A stretch of 64,000 nucleotides of DNA from Nocardia sp. NRRL S-836 (GCF_001279525.1 NZ_LGDY01000165.1:124001-188000), one strand, 5' to 3'. Positions 46,993 through 55,364 are shown, counted from the stretch's first letter. Notes: generated from the letters alone by a model not told the origin. Made by a program: numbers and translations.

Positions 46993-47733
46993 TCACCATG
47001 CTGTGATCATGCACAGGAGCTGGTCCGCCACATCAGGGAAATCGGCTCTGAGAGCTTGTGACAGTGCCACAACTTCTTTGAGGGAGCGAATGCGAGGTAC
47101 GAGCATGACGAGATTCTGCCCGAGCTCCACTTGCGCGAGAGCATAGAAGTGCTTCACACACAAAGCAAGCCCTTCAGGAGAAAAACGGTACACGGCCGAT
47201 TCAAGAACAGCCAAAGCACCCTGAAGATCTCCGGCGGCCATCAGACGCACCGCTGTGATCGCCGCCTCATGTTCTTCCCCTGCTTCGTTCGGCCGACCAG
47301 AACCGGCGGGGACCGGCAATGGAGTTGCTTTGCCCCCGACCGCAACCCGTACAGCTTCGCCCTCTTGCTCGAAAGCACGAACTCGCAGGCCAAGACCTGC
47401 ATTCCGGCGACCATCCGCCGCTTCAGCACTGTTGCGCAGATCGAGCAACTCATCGAGCAGGCAAGGCAGGTCCCAGCGACCGGCAGCGGCAACGATGACC
47501 TCGTAGTACGCGCGGACGAATCCTTCCCCAGGCACGTCCTTACCGGAGTAGTACCTGGACAGCGAAGACGGGGACAGGCCGACGTATCCGACTGCCGCCA
47601 ACCTGGCGATGACGTCATGCGCCACTGGCGGCCTTGGCACACATCCGCGCAGTTCACGCAGCTTTTGAGCAAACTTCTGCCTCGGCACGGGCAGTCCGCA
47701 AGCGATCTTCGCACGCAGATCACTTCGCGACAT
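46993..47733 (-). CDS. XRE-like helix-turn-helix regulator of the island
   Basis: 246 residues. The HTH region (about 10-75) includes 'KFAQKLRELRG' and 'LSPSSLSRYYSGKDVP', the recognition-helix form seen in actinomycete regulators (SRYxSGxxVP). The C-terminal part (about 150-246) is helical, like a tetratricopeptide-type sensor ('AAITAVRLMAAGDLQGALAVLESA'). GGAGGAGG precedes ATG 47733. It is divergent from the zinc-protein/ParB-like/helicase operon across a motif-dense gap, and is the obvious candidate controller. Confidence 0.75.
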   Translation of the reverse strand: MSRSDLRAKIACGLPVPRQKFAQKLRELRGCVPRPPVAHDVIARLAAVGYVGLSPSSLSRYYSGKDVPGEGFVRAYYEVIVAAAGRWDLPCLLDELLDLRNSAEAADGRRNAGLGLRVRAFEQEGEAVRVAVGGKATPLPVPAGSGRPNEAGEEHEAAITAVRLMAAGDLQGALAVLESAVYRFSPEGLALCVKHFYALAQVELGQNLVMLVPRIRSLKEVVALSQALRADFPDVADQLLCMITAW

Positions 47734-48091
47734 CTCCACCTCCTCCAGTACGCACGCGGCCACACACAGGCACATGAATGGTCATCACAACCTAGGTACC
47801 CACACATGACCTTGTAAAGCATCCTGCCACCAGGCAGAAGAAGGTCAATAAAACAAGCGATAGAAGATCACAAAGTGATAACTTAACTCCTCTCAGTTGC
47901 GCGTTAGCTAACGCAAACGTTGCGCGATGAACGCGCAACACCGGTCTCTGTTGCGCGTTCGACAAAGATCCGCTAGCGCAATGCTTGCCGAGTAGCCTCT
48001 GTGTAACATCTGCAGGGCTACCACTGATGAAGAAGAGCACCCACGATGCAGATATAGCGGTAATCAAACTTTCACACCGAGGAGGAATATC
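47734..48091. other. Divergent intergenic region of the island
   Basis: 358 bases with no gene, distinctly AT-rich from 47815 to 47900. It holds the TTGCGC motif cluster at 47897-47981, the likely promoters of both divergent units, and the AGGAGG of the downstream operon at 48080-48085. Confidence 0.6.
47897..47981. promoter_or_regulatory. Clustered TTGCGC dyads, putative operators
   Basis: TTGCGC occurs at 47897, 47920 and 47951, and inverted at 47933 and 47976. Within the cluster are a perfect 14-bp palindrome GCGTTAGCTAACGC (47901-47914) and a perfect 8-bp inverted repeat GTTGCGCG/CGCGCAAC (47919-47926 and 47932-47939). Five copies in 85 bases between a regulator and the operon it faces indicate cooperative operator sites. 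Binding by the HTH protein is inferred. Confidence 0.65.
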
Positions 48092-48793
48092 GTGACCGCG
48101 ATGCCCTCATGGAGAGACACCAGTTACGGGAGCATGATTCGCGGAGCTCTCTGGCTGGAGCAAGAGGTCGGCCTTGGCGGCATTTTCACCAAGACCGACC
48201 TGCGCACCGCTTTTCCCGAGGTAGCGCAGATCGACCGCCGGTTGCGTGATTTGCGTGATCACGGCTGGCAGATCGACACCAACCGCGAAGACCCGTTGCT
48301 CCGTCAAGAAGAGCAACGCTACGTTCAGCGGGGGGCCGAGGTGTGGATCCCCGGCCAGGCCAAGACAAAGCCCAAGGCCGCTCTCACCACCGCCCAGCGC
48401 AGCAAGGTGCTCCATGACGACGGACACCTCTGCCGGTCCTGCGGCATCGCTCCGGGTGATTCGTACGACGACGGAACGACGGCGCAGATCGACATCGCGC
48501 GCCGTACAGTCGTGTTGCCCGACGGCGCGCAGGAGGTACAGCTGATCGCCGAATGCAACCGCTGCCGTGTGGGCGGGCGCAATCGCGTCGAAGACGTTGG
48601 AGCCGTGTTGAGCCGGCTGGCGATGCTGGGACCCCTGGAGTTGAGGATCTTCGCTGGCTGGGTTGAAGCTGATAAACGCAAGCTCAGCGGTCTGGAAGAG
48701 CTGTGGGGCGCCTACCGTGCTCTGCCGGCGGACGCACGAAGAGCAATCCGCCAAGCTGTGCGGGCGGATGAAGGGTCGGAGGTACGAGGTTGA
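48092..48793 (+). CDS. Zinc-knuckle (HNH-like, His-less) protein, first gene of the operon
   Basis: 233 residues. The N-terminal half (about 10-75) reads as a winged helix ('FTKTDLRTAFPEVAQIDRRLRDLRDHGWQI'). The second half has 'LCRSCGIAPGD' (C114, C117) and 'AECNRCRVGGRNR' (C155, C158), the cysteine frame of an HNH nuclease. The position expected to hold the DH of HNH reads 'AQIDIARR', without histidine. It is either a degenerate nuclease or a DNA-binding module. GTG 48092 lies 6 bases after AGGAGG. The stop overlaps the next start (TGATG). Unassigned family. Confidence 0.7.
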   Translation: MTAMPSWRDTSYGSMIRGALWLEQEVGLGGIFTKTDLRTAFPEVAQIDRRLRDLRDHGWQIDTNREDPLLRQEEQRYVQRGAEVWIPGQAKTKPKAALTTAQRSKVLHDDGHLCRSCGIAPGDSYDDGTTAQIDIARRTVVLPDGAQEVQLIAECNRCRVGGRNRVEDVGAVLSRLAMLGPLELRIFAGWVEADKRKLSGLEELWGAYRALPADARRAIRQAVRADEGSEVRG

Positions 48794-50214
48794 TGCACGA
48801 GTTCCCCACTCCTCCGGGAGCAGCGGAGTTCAGTGAACTGGTCAAGAAGCGGCTGGCCGAGGTCAAGGAAGCCGGCGGCACGCGTGAGACCGTGACTGTC
48901 GACTGGCACGGTCAGCCGCTCCATGTCGAGGTGATCGACGTACCGCTGCGCGAGTTGTACTTCAACCCCGTTACGCACAGGGTCCGGGCTCAGCGTTCGT
49001 ACAACCCAGTGCTCGATGCCGCACTGGACACTGAACCGTTCAGCACGGCGAGCCAGGACTACCTACGGCATCTTCTTCAAGCTGAACCGAGCGATCCCAA
49101 CCGGCGGGACACGGAGTTCGACAAGCTTCGTGAGAGCCTCAGGGACTTCGGGCAGAACGAACCGGGTCTGATCACGCACCACGGCGTTCTCGTCAACGGC
49201 AACACGCGCGCAGCGGCGTTGCGCGAGATCGGCGCGCAGACGATGCGTGTCGGTGTGCTGCCGGAGTCGTTCAAAGGCCCCGACATCATCGCTGTCGAGC
49301 TTTCCCTCCAGTTGCGTCCCGACAACCGGCGTGACTACAGCTACATCAACAGGTTGCTGGCGATGGAGGAGCAGGCCGAACTCGGCCGTGCCCCGGAGGT
49401 CATCGCCAAAGAGTTCAGGATCCGAGTTGCGACGTACGAGCAGGAGCGCTGGATCCTTGGTGTCATCAGGGACCAGATCAACCGCAGCAAGAGCGACGGC
49501 TCACCTGCCGCGCTCCGACTGATCGACTTCGAGGATCAGCAAGAGAAGCTGAAGGAGCTCCACCGAGCGTACAACGCCGTGTACTCCAGCGATCCGGACC
49601 AGGCTGAGGCCCTGAAGGAGATGCGGCTCGCAGCCATCAATCTCGGATTTGCGAAGACGGCAGTCCGGACTATCGAGAACGCGACCACCTTCAGGAACGA
49701 CTACCTCGACCATCGCCTCCCCAAGGACTTGGTCCCGGTTGTCGTGGCCGGCGAGTCGATCCCGGTTCCTGGACTCGGCGTGAGCGTGTCAGCCACGATC
49801 CCCGCAGTAGCAGCCGCCCGAGCGCTGAACGACCAAGTGCTCAAAGCAAAAGCTGCCGCTCGAGCAGTCAGTGAAGGCGTAGACACCACTGAAGCAGTCG
49901 CCACGTTCAACCGGATCAAGGAGGCGTTTGACGGGGCGATCGACGTGGCCGACCGGCAAAACAGGTTGAAGAAGCGCAGGCAGCTTGCATCCGAACGCCT
50001 GGCCGAAGCGTCCATGGACATCGATCAGTGCGTGACCGACTTCGTCCAGGCTCGCGCCTCCCGGTCATTGGACGAAGACGCCTTCGACGACGCGCTGTTG
50101 AAGCTACGAACCAGTCTTCGCAAGCTTGCTCAACAGGTTGGGCGCGGGATCCAGAACCCCGGTGAAGGTGTCGCGTGGCTTCATGACGCTGCTGCCGCAG
50201 AAGGAACGAAATGA
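48793..50214 (+). CDS. ParB/Srx-type nuclease-like protein
   Basis: 473 residues. The N-terminal region has the ParB-like fold elements 'LRESLRDFGQNEPGLITHHGVLVNGNTRAAALRE' (read in parts; the GNTR box is near 135-145). This box corresponds to the phosphate-binding 'GxxRxxA' site of ParB/Srx proteins, which bind CTP or ATP. The remainder (about 200-473) is largely helical, with a coiled-coil-like C terminus. It is not chromosomal ParB: there is no ParA partner and no parS-like HTH order. Coupled on both sides (TGATG, ATGA), so it is an obligate partner of the helicase and the zinc protein. Confidence 0.75.
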   Translation: MHEFPTPPGAAEFSELVKKRLAEVKEAGGTRETVTVDWHGQPLHVEVIDVPLRELYFNPVTHRVRAQRSYNPVLDAALDTEPFSTASQDYLRHLLQAEPSDPNRRDTEFDKLRESLRDFGQNEPGLITHHGVLVNGNTRAAALREIGAQTMRVGVLPESFKGPDIIAVELSLQLRPDNRRDYSYINRLLAMEEQAELGRAPEVIAKEFRIRVATYEQERWILGVIRDQINRSKSDGSPAALRLIDFEDQQEKLKELHRAYNAVYSSDPDQAEALKEMRLAAINLGFAKTAVRTIENATTFRNDYLDHRLPKDLVPVVVAGESIPVPGLGVSVSATIPAVAAARALNDQVLKAKAAARAVSEGVDTTEAVATFNRIKEAFDGAIDVADRQNRLKKRRQLASERLAEASMDIDQCVTDFVQARASRSLDEDAFDDALLKLRTSLRKLAQQVGRGIQNPGEGVAWLHDAAAAEGTK

Positions 50215-52040
50215 GCAGTAGCGGAACAGCCGAGCCCTCACTGCAACTCGACTTCAACGAGACCCGCACCAAGGTGACCATGCGAGCGGTGCAGGAACAC
50301 CGTGGTGACCTGGTGCATCTCGCAACACGGTTCCGCACCGGCACACAGCTCGGCCCACTGACAGCGGTAGTCGACCTGGACGATCTCCTCGCACAGTTGA
50401 ATCTGCTGTCGACCTGGCCACGGCAAGACAGCGTGCAGTGGTCGGAGGAGCTGGCTGAGCTCGTCCGTGGGAACGTCGAAGACGCCAACGCGGTGAAGAG
50501 CCAGCTGAGTGCTCCTGAAGTTGGAACGGCAGTTCGACCGGAGGACGTGCCATCGCTGCTCGGTGACGACTGGGTTGCTGATCTGCGCGACTTCCAGATG
50601 CGTGACATCGCAAAACTTCTCTCGCTGCGACATGGCGCAAACTTCAGTGTCCCCGGCGCCGGGAAGACTCGCGTTGCCCTCGCGATCTACGCCGCCCAGC
50701 GCGCTGCGGGAACCGCGAAGCGCCTGCTCGTCGTGTGCCCGAAGTCGGCCTACGAATCGTGGCAGTTCGAGACCGGGGTCTGCTTCCGGTATCCCTTGCG
50801 CACACAGATCCTCGAGCGCGATCTCGACCAGTTCGCCGAGGTCCTAGTCATCAACTACGAACGTCTCGACCGTTCGCTTGGCGTGCTCGCGACGTGGCTG
50901 AAAGCCAAACCTTCAATGGTCATCCTCGACGAAGCACACCGCATGAAGCTCGGCGTCCGCGGTACCTATGGCGCAGCCTGCATGGCACTTGGTCCACTCG
51001 CTCGACGGCGGCTCATCCTCACCGGTACACCAGCCCCGAACGGGGTCAAAGACCTCGAAAGCCTGATGGGCTTCGCATGGCCTGGATACGGGCAACGAAC
51101 CGTTGCTTCAGCGATGGCAGGCGGCGATCTCTCTCACGCGAGCAGGGTGCTGAGACCTCTTTTTGCGCGTACCACCAAACTGGAACTTGGCCTGCCACCT
51201 ATGGAGTCACGGCTGCGTCTCGTCGACATGCCGCCGTTACACGCGCGGATCTACGACTCCTTGGTGGGCAAGGCAGCCGCTCACTCAGAACGAGACGACC
51301 TTGCCTCGCTGGGGAAGACGGCGCTCAGATTGCTGATGGCCGCGACCAGTCCCGCTTTGCTGCTCGAAGGGAAGTCCCGATACGAACCACTGGAGTACCA
51401 GCTCCCTCCACTTGAGATACCCGAGAGCGACTCGCTTTACACGCTGATGCAACAGCTTCCTCGGTACGAGTTGTCGCCCAAGTACAAAGAAACTGCCGCC
51501 ATCGTTGCCGACAACGCCAAACGCGGCCGCAAGACTCTGGTGTGGACAACATTCGTACGCAGTCTCACAACGCTGCACAATCTTCTCGCTCCTTTCCAGC
51601 CTGCGATCGTCTACGGCGGTACAGCCGATCGTGGTGAAGAGCTGCGCAGGTTCCAGGACGATCCTGACTGCTTCGTTCTGGTGTCGAACCCTGCCACCCT
51701 CGGCGAAGGCATCAGCTTGCACCATGTCTGCCATGACGCCATTTACGTCGACCGAGACTTCGTCGCAGGGCGATTTCTGCAAAGCCTTGACCGTATCCAC
51801 CGTTTGGGCCTTGCGCCGGAGGCCGAGACTCGAGTGACCGTGCTCGCCGCACGCGGCACGATCGACGAGGTCGTCGAGCTGCGCCTAGGGCAAAAGCTCG
51901 AGTTCATGGGGAAGATTCTCGACGACCCGACCGTGCAACAACTGTCTGATCTGGAAGAAGAGCCTGCGGTAGCCGGAGGTCTGGAGGTGAGCGACGTTCA
52001 AGCGCTGCTCTCCCACGTATCGGCTATATCGCCGAAGTGA
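50211..52040 (+). CDS. SNF2-family DNA helicase/translocase
   Basis: 609 residues. An N-terminal extension (about 1-130) of unknown fold precedes two RecA lobes. Motif I is 'VPGAGKT' (147-153), motif II 'DEAH' (240-243), motif III 'LTGTPAPN', motif V 'NPATLGEG' and motif VI 'QSLDRIHRLG'. SNF2 proteins translocate on duplex DNA; in phage defence they act in DISARM, BREX-like and other systems. Coupled to the ParB-like gene by ATGA. Its stop lies inside the arm of a hairpin shared with the methylase. Confidence 0.92.
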   Translation: MSSSGTAEPSLQLDFNETRTKVTMRAVQEHRGDLVHLATRFRTGTQLGPLTAVVDLDDLLAQLNLLSTWPRQDSVQWSEELAELVRGNVEDANAVKSQLSAPEVGTAVRPEDVPSLLGDDWVADLRDFQMRDIAKLLSLRHGANFSVPGAGKTRVALAIYAAQRAAGTAKRLLVVCPKSAYESWQFETGVCFRYPLRTQILERDLDQFAEVLVINYERLDRSLGVLATWLKAKPSMVILDEAHRMKLGVRGTYGAACMALGPLARRRLILTGTPAPNGVKDLESLMGFAWPGYGQRTVASAMAGGDLSHASRVLRPLFARTTKLELGLPPMESRLRLVDMPPLHARIYDSLVGKAAAHSERDDLASLGKTALRLLMAATSPALLLEGKSRYEPLEYQLPPLEIPESDSLYTLMQQLPRYELSPKYKETAAIVADNAKRGRKTLVWTTFVRSLTTLHNLLAPFQPAIVYGGTADRGEELRRFQDDPDCFVLVSNPATLGEGISLHHVCHDAIYVDRDFVAGRFLQSLDRIHRLGLAPEAETRVTVLAARGTIDEVVELRLGQKLEFMGKILDDPTVQQLSDLEEEPAVAGGLEVSDVQALLSHVSAISPK

Positions 52041-52069
52041 CAGCTCGGCGCGTCCGCGCCGAGCTGTCA
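52038..52069. terminator. Bidirectional terminator containing both stop codons
   Basis: Perfect 15-bp stem (52038-52052 with 52055-52069). The TGA of the helicase gene (52038-52040) and the TGA of the opposing methylase gene (52067-52069 on the complement) are the outermost bases of the two arms. Confidence 0.88.
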
Positions 52070-53449
52070 ACTGATTTTGGACTTGTTCAGGCTGAAGAGG
52101 TCATGGCGGACATGGTCAGCCTGCCCGACGAACCCCTTAAATCCGCTGATCTTGAACGCCGCCACACCGCTCTTGCTGGTACGGATCTCAACGTTGAAGT
52201 CCTTGCTCAGCAGGGAGATCCGGTGCTCGAGGTCGTACGCCTCCAGCTCGGTGCCGATCGCCCTGGAGATCTGCGCTGCGGTGAGAAAGTCCCCTGCGGT
52301 ATGCAACGCCCGATAGATGGGATCGTGCTGGGCGTCGACATCGCGGCCGCTGGGTTCGCCTTCCTTGAGCAGAGCTGACTTGATCGCGAGGCCCACGGCT
52401 TTCGCCACAGGCGGCGGGAAGGCGTTTCCGACCTGGCGATACCTAGAGGTCTTCAAACCGGTGAATTGCCATTCGCCATGCTGCCAGCCTTGCAACAGCT
52501 GCACCATCTCCGTAGTCAGCTTCGGCCCAGGAGCATTGCCGAAGTCTGCTCCTGGCCCAGGCGGCTCATTCGCGATACCCATCGCGTCGACGCCGAGCTG
52601 TGCCCACGCCCTCTTCGCTCGAGTCGGACCCAGGTCAGCGCCACCGTGCTTCTTCGACCCGCCAACAACCGTAGGAGCGATGTCGTTGGCCTTCGCTGCC
52701 CAGTCGTCAGCACCTTCCCAGCCGCGGGCCGCCATGAGGTCCCGCAAGGCTTCCCCCACTGTCAACGCCTTGCCCTGCGGTTCGGGCCAGTGAAAATATG
52801 GTGCGAACTCCTCCTGCAACGCCACCAGGACGAACCGTGGGCGCAGCTGTGGAACACCGAAGTCAGAAGCCTGGAGCAACCGCCACTCGGGGACGTACTT
52901 CATCTCGATGAGCGTGTCGAGGATGTGCTGCCGGTAGCCGGCAAACCTCGGCATGCTCAGCCCGCGCACGTTCTCGAGCAGCAGCGCACGAGGCTTCAAC
53001 GTCTGACACTGCTGCACAGCCCAGGCAAAGAGGTCTCGTTCGTCTTCGGCGCCGAGCTGTTTGCCCGCAACGCTGAAGGGCGGGCACGGCACACCGCCAG
53101 CCAGGAGGTCGAACCCCGCAGGAAGCGCAATGCCAGCGTCGTGTGCTGCCGCCCACACCTCAGGAGCTGCGACATCGCCCGTTATCACACCGTCGACGAT
53201 CTTGACATCCGTTGACTCTGACTGGGACTTCCGGCTTCCACGCTTCGGCTGGACGGGCTCTGCTGCTGACTTCTCGATCGTGCCGTGGCGGGCACGCAGG
53301 TTCAGACGGAGCGTGTCAGCCGCGGTTGGATCCAGTTCAATCGCAAGTTCATGCTCGAAGCCTGCCTGCATGAGCCCGAGGGCCTGCCCACCTGCGCCGG
53401 CGCAGATCTCGACAACCTTCAACGGCTTCCCGGCCTCGGGGGCGTTCAC
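52067..53449 (-). CDS. Dcm-type DNA (cytosine-5) methyltransferase with C-terminal extension
   Basis: 460 residues. Motif I is 'VEICAGAGGQALGL' near 12, motif IV 'GGVPCPPFSVAG' with the catalytic Cys at about 122, motif VI 'LLENVRGL', motif VIII 'RPRFVLVAL' and motif X 'RQVGNAFPP' near 340. The target-recognition region spans about 215-330. Residues 361-460 are an extra domain, helical then beta, resembling a winged helix, not part of the standard enzyme. GTG 53449 is fixed by AAAGGAGGG just upstream. Divergent from vsr by 97 bases. Target sequence unknown. Confidence 0.92.
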   Translation of the reverse strand: MNAPEAGKPLKVVEICAGAGGQALGLMQAGFEHELAIELDPTAADTLRLNLRARHGTIEKSAAEPVQPKRGSRKSQSESTDVKIVDGVITGDVAAPEVWAAAHDAGIALPAGFDLLAGGVPCPPFSVAGKQLGAEDERDLFAWAVQQCQTLKPRALLLENVRGLSMPRFAGYRQHILDTLIEMKYVPEWRLLQASDFGVPQLRPRFVLVALQEEFAPYFHWPEPQGKALTVGEALRDLMAARGWEGADDWAAKANDIAPTVVGGSKKHGGADLGPTRAKRAWAQLGVDAMGIANEPPGPGADFGNAPGPKLTTEMVQLLQGWQHGEWQFTGLKTSRYRQVGNAFPPPVAKAVGLAIKSALLKEGEPSGRDVDAQHDPIYRALHTAGDFLTAAQISRAIGTELEAYDLEHRISLLSKDFNVEIRTSKSGVAAFKISGFKGFVGQADHVRHDLFSLNKSKIS

Positions 53450-53546
53450 AGGCCCTCCTTTCGTTTGTTCGCGCCGCATATGGACGACAAGACTGGGGTA
53501 TCTTCCGGCACCAGCAGCACCGGTACAAGTCGACCTGCTAGACGGG

Positions 53547-54053
53547 ATGATCGTGCCCGAAGAAGACCGCAAAGCACGGCGTGAGCGTGCTCACGCCCAA
53601 GGCACCTACCCTGCGCCGCTCAACGAGGGACGATCGCGGAACATGCAGGCGAACCGGCGTTCCGGGACCAAGCCCGAGGTCGCGTTGCGAAGCGCGTTGC
53701 ACCGGCGCGGGCTGCGCTACCGGAAAGATCATCTGCTCCGGTTCGACGACGGCGTCAAGGTCCGGCCTGACATCGTCTTCACCGCGCGGAGGATCGCCGT
53801 GTTCGTCGACGGCTGCTTCTGGCACGTTTGCCCGGAACACGGAAGACAGCCCACCACCAACGACTGGTACTGGACGCCGAAGCTCAGGCGCAACATCGAA
53901 CGCGACCGACGAGCCGACGAGACTCTGACCGCAGCGGGATGGGCGGTGATCCGCATCTGGGAGCACGAGACCCTTGACACCGCAGTTGAGCGAGTCGCAA
54001 CCGCTGTCGAACACGGGTTCGAATCTAACTCATTCGACCAGAAAACGCACTAG
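53547..54053 (+). CDS. vsr: Very short patch repair (Vsr) endonuclease
   Basis: 168 residues. 'RSRNMQANRRSGTKPEVALR' begins the conserved core. 'RPDIVF' gives the catalytic Asp near 75, and 'VDGCFWHVCPEHG' and 'PKLRRNIERD' follow as in Vsr. 'WAVIRIWEHE' closes the fold. Vsr nicks at T:G mismatches left by deamination of 5mC made by its partner methylase, here the divergent Dcm-type gene. Vsr-like proteins can also be restriction nucleases. ATG 53547 has only a weak SD. The TAG stop (54051-54053) shares its last base with an insertion sequence. Confidence 0.92.
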   Translation: MIVPEEDRKARRERAHAQGTYPAPLNEGRSRNMQANRRSGTKPEVALRSALHRRGLRYRKDHLLRFDDGVKVRPDIVFTARRIAVFVDGCFWHVCPEHGRQPTTNDWYWTPKLRRNIERDRRADETLTAAGWAVIRIWEHETLDTAVERVATAVEHGFESNSFDQKTH

Positions 54054-55193
54054 GAGCTGTTTGGGGTTCGGATCTAGGTTGAGCCCGGTGGTGTGCTGGT
54101 GGGACTGGTAGAACACGGATGTGGGCGTTTTGATCTTACCGATGCAGAGTGGGCGCTGATCGAGCCACATATGCCGGTAGCGGCCACGGGTCCGTTGCCG
54201 TGGCGGGTGCGGGACCAGTTCAACGGGATCCTGTGGCGGTTTCGCACCGGACCAGGCTGGCGTGACGTCCCCGAGCGGTACGGGCCTTGGTCCACCGTCA
54301 CTCCCGGTTCAACGCCTGGGCGAAGGCGGGAGTGTTCCAGGCGCTGATGGACGCGCTGATCGCCGAGGCCGCGTCCCGCGGCCAGGTCGGGCTGGAACTG
54401 GTCAGCGTGGATTCCACGATCGTGCGAGCGCACCACGAATCGGCCGGCCTGGCGATCGCCGGGGAGACCCTCGACGCCTTGGAGCAGGCGCTGACCGAGG
54501 AAAAGGGACTCCGTTGCCCACCCAGCAACAGGTGCTGCGGGTGATCAGCCGTATGCCGCGCCGGGTCAGGAAGGCACGGGCACGTCTGCCGATCAGGACC
54601 GTGCCGCTCTCCGGCGCCGCCGCAGGGCGCGGGCGGCGGCGGCTGGGCTCGGCCGGTCCCGAGGCGGGCTGAGCAGCAAGATCCACGCCGCTGTCGACGC
54701 GGGTAGGCTGCCGCTGGCGTTCGTGCTCACGCCCGGCCAGGCCGCGGACTGCCCGCAGTTCCAGGTTGTGCTGAACCGGGTTCGGGTTCGCGGTCCGGTC
54801 GGTCGGCCCCGGACTCGTCCGGGCGCGGTGGCTGCGGACAAGGCGTACTCCTCCAAGGCCAACCGGGCATATCTGCGGCGCCGCCGGATCACCGCTGTGA
54901 TTCCGGAGAAGACCGACCAGCAGGCCAGCCGGAAGAAGAAGGGCTCCGCCGGAGGCCGACCGGTCTCGTTCGAACCCGCGCGCTACAAGCGGCGGGTCTC
55001 GTTCGAACCCGCGCGCTACAAGCGGCGCAACACCGTCGAACGCTGCTTCCAGAAGATCAAGACATGGCGTGGCCTGGCCACCCGCTTTGACAAGTCACCA
55101 GAAAACCTACGAGGCCGGATTACGTCTGCGCGCAGCGATCATGTGGCTGACAACCCTGACCTCAACCACATGATCGAAACCTCAAACGGCTCC
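54053..55193 (+). mobile_element. IS5-family insertion sequence, inactivated
   Basis: Imperfect terminal inverted repeats: GGAGCTGTTTGGGGTTCG at the left, GGAGCCGTTTGAGGTTTCG at the inverted right end. TA duplications flank it (54051-54052, 55194-55195). About 1.14 kb, usual for the family. The single transposase gene is broken into three frames. Rejoining the flanks at the TA regenerates the vsr stop codon TAG. Confidence 0.88.
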
Positions 55194-55196
55194 TAG
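54093..55196 (+). pseudogene. IS5-family transposase, frameshifted
   Basis: Frame one (from 54093): 'FDLTDAEWALIEPHMP' and 'DQFNGILWRFRTGPGWRDVPERYGPW', the typical N terminus. It shifts at about 54290 to frame two: 'RFNAWAKAGVF' and 'VSVDSTIVRAHHESAG' (first catalytic Asp). It shifts again after 54530, resuming near 54660 in frame three: 'GLSSKIHAAVDAG', 'AVAADKAYSS' (second Asp) and 'RNTVERCFQKIK' (Glu). So D, D and E all survive, but no single protein can be made without two shifts. A 33-bp duplication lies in frame three. Confidence 0.9.
54963..55028 (+). repeat. 33-bp tandem duplication inside the transposase
   Basis: Positions 54963-54995 and 54996-55028 are copies encoding VSFEPARYKRR twice in frame. 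Typical transposases have this segment once, so it is a recent slippage event. Confidence 0.88.
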
Positions 55197-55364
55197 TACA
55201 CACCGGCCTGTACCTGCCTCTCAGCCAAGTTAACAGATTCCCAAGGGACGTGTTCTAACCACTTAGCGCTGAATGCAGAGCCGTTGCACCCGCCTCAGCA
55301 TCGCGTCGCCGTTGGCGCCGAAGCCCGTTGCTATCGCTTCACAGTGCCGTCCAGTGGCCGCACG

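Noticed and set aside
48793..50214. Chromosome-partition ParB
   Set aside because: No ParA neighbour, no parS-like site seen, no central HTH in the usual position, and tight coupling to an SNF2 helicase.
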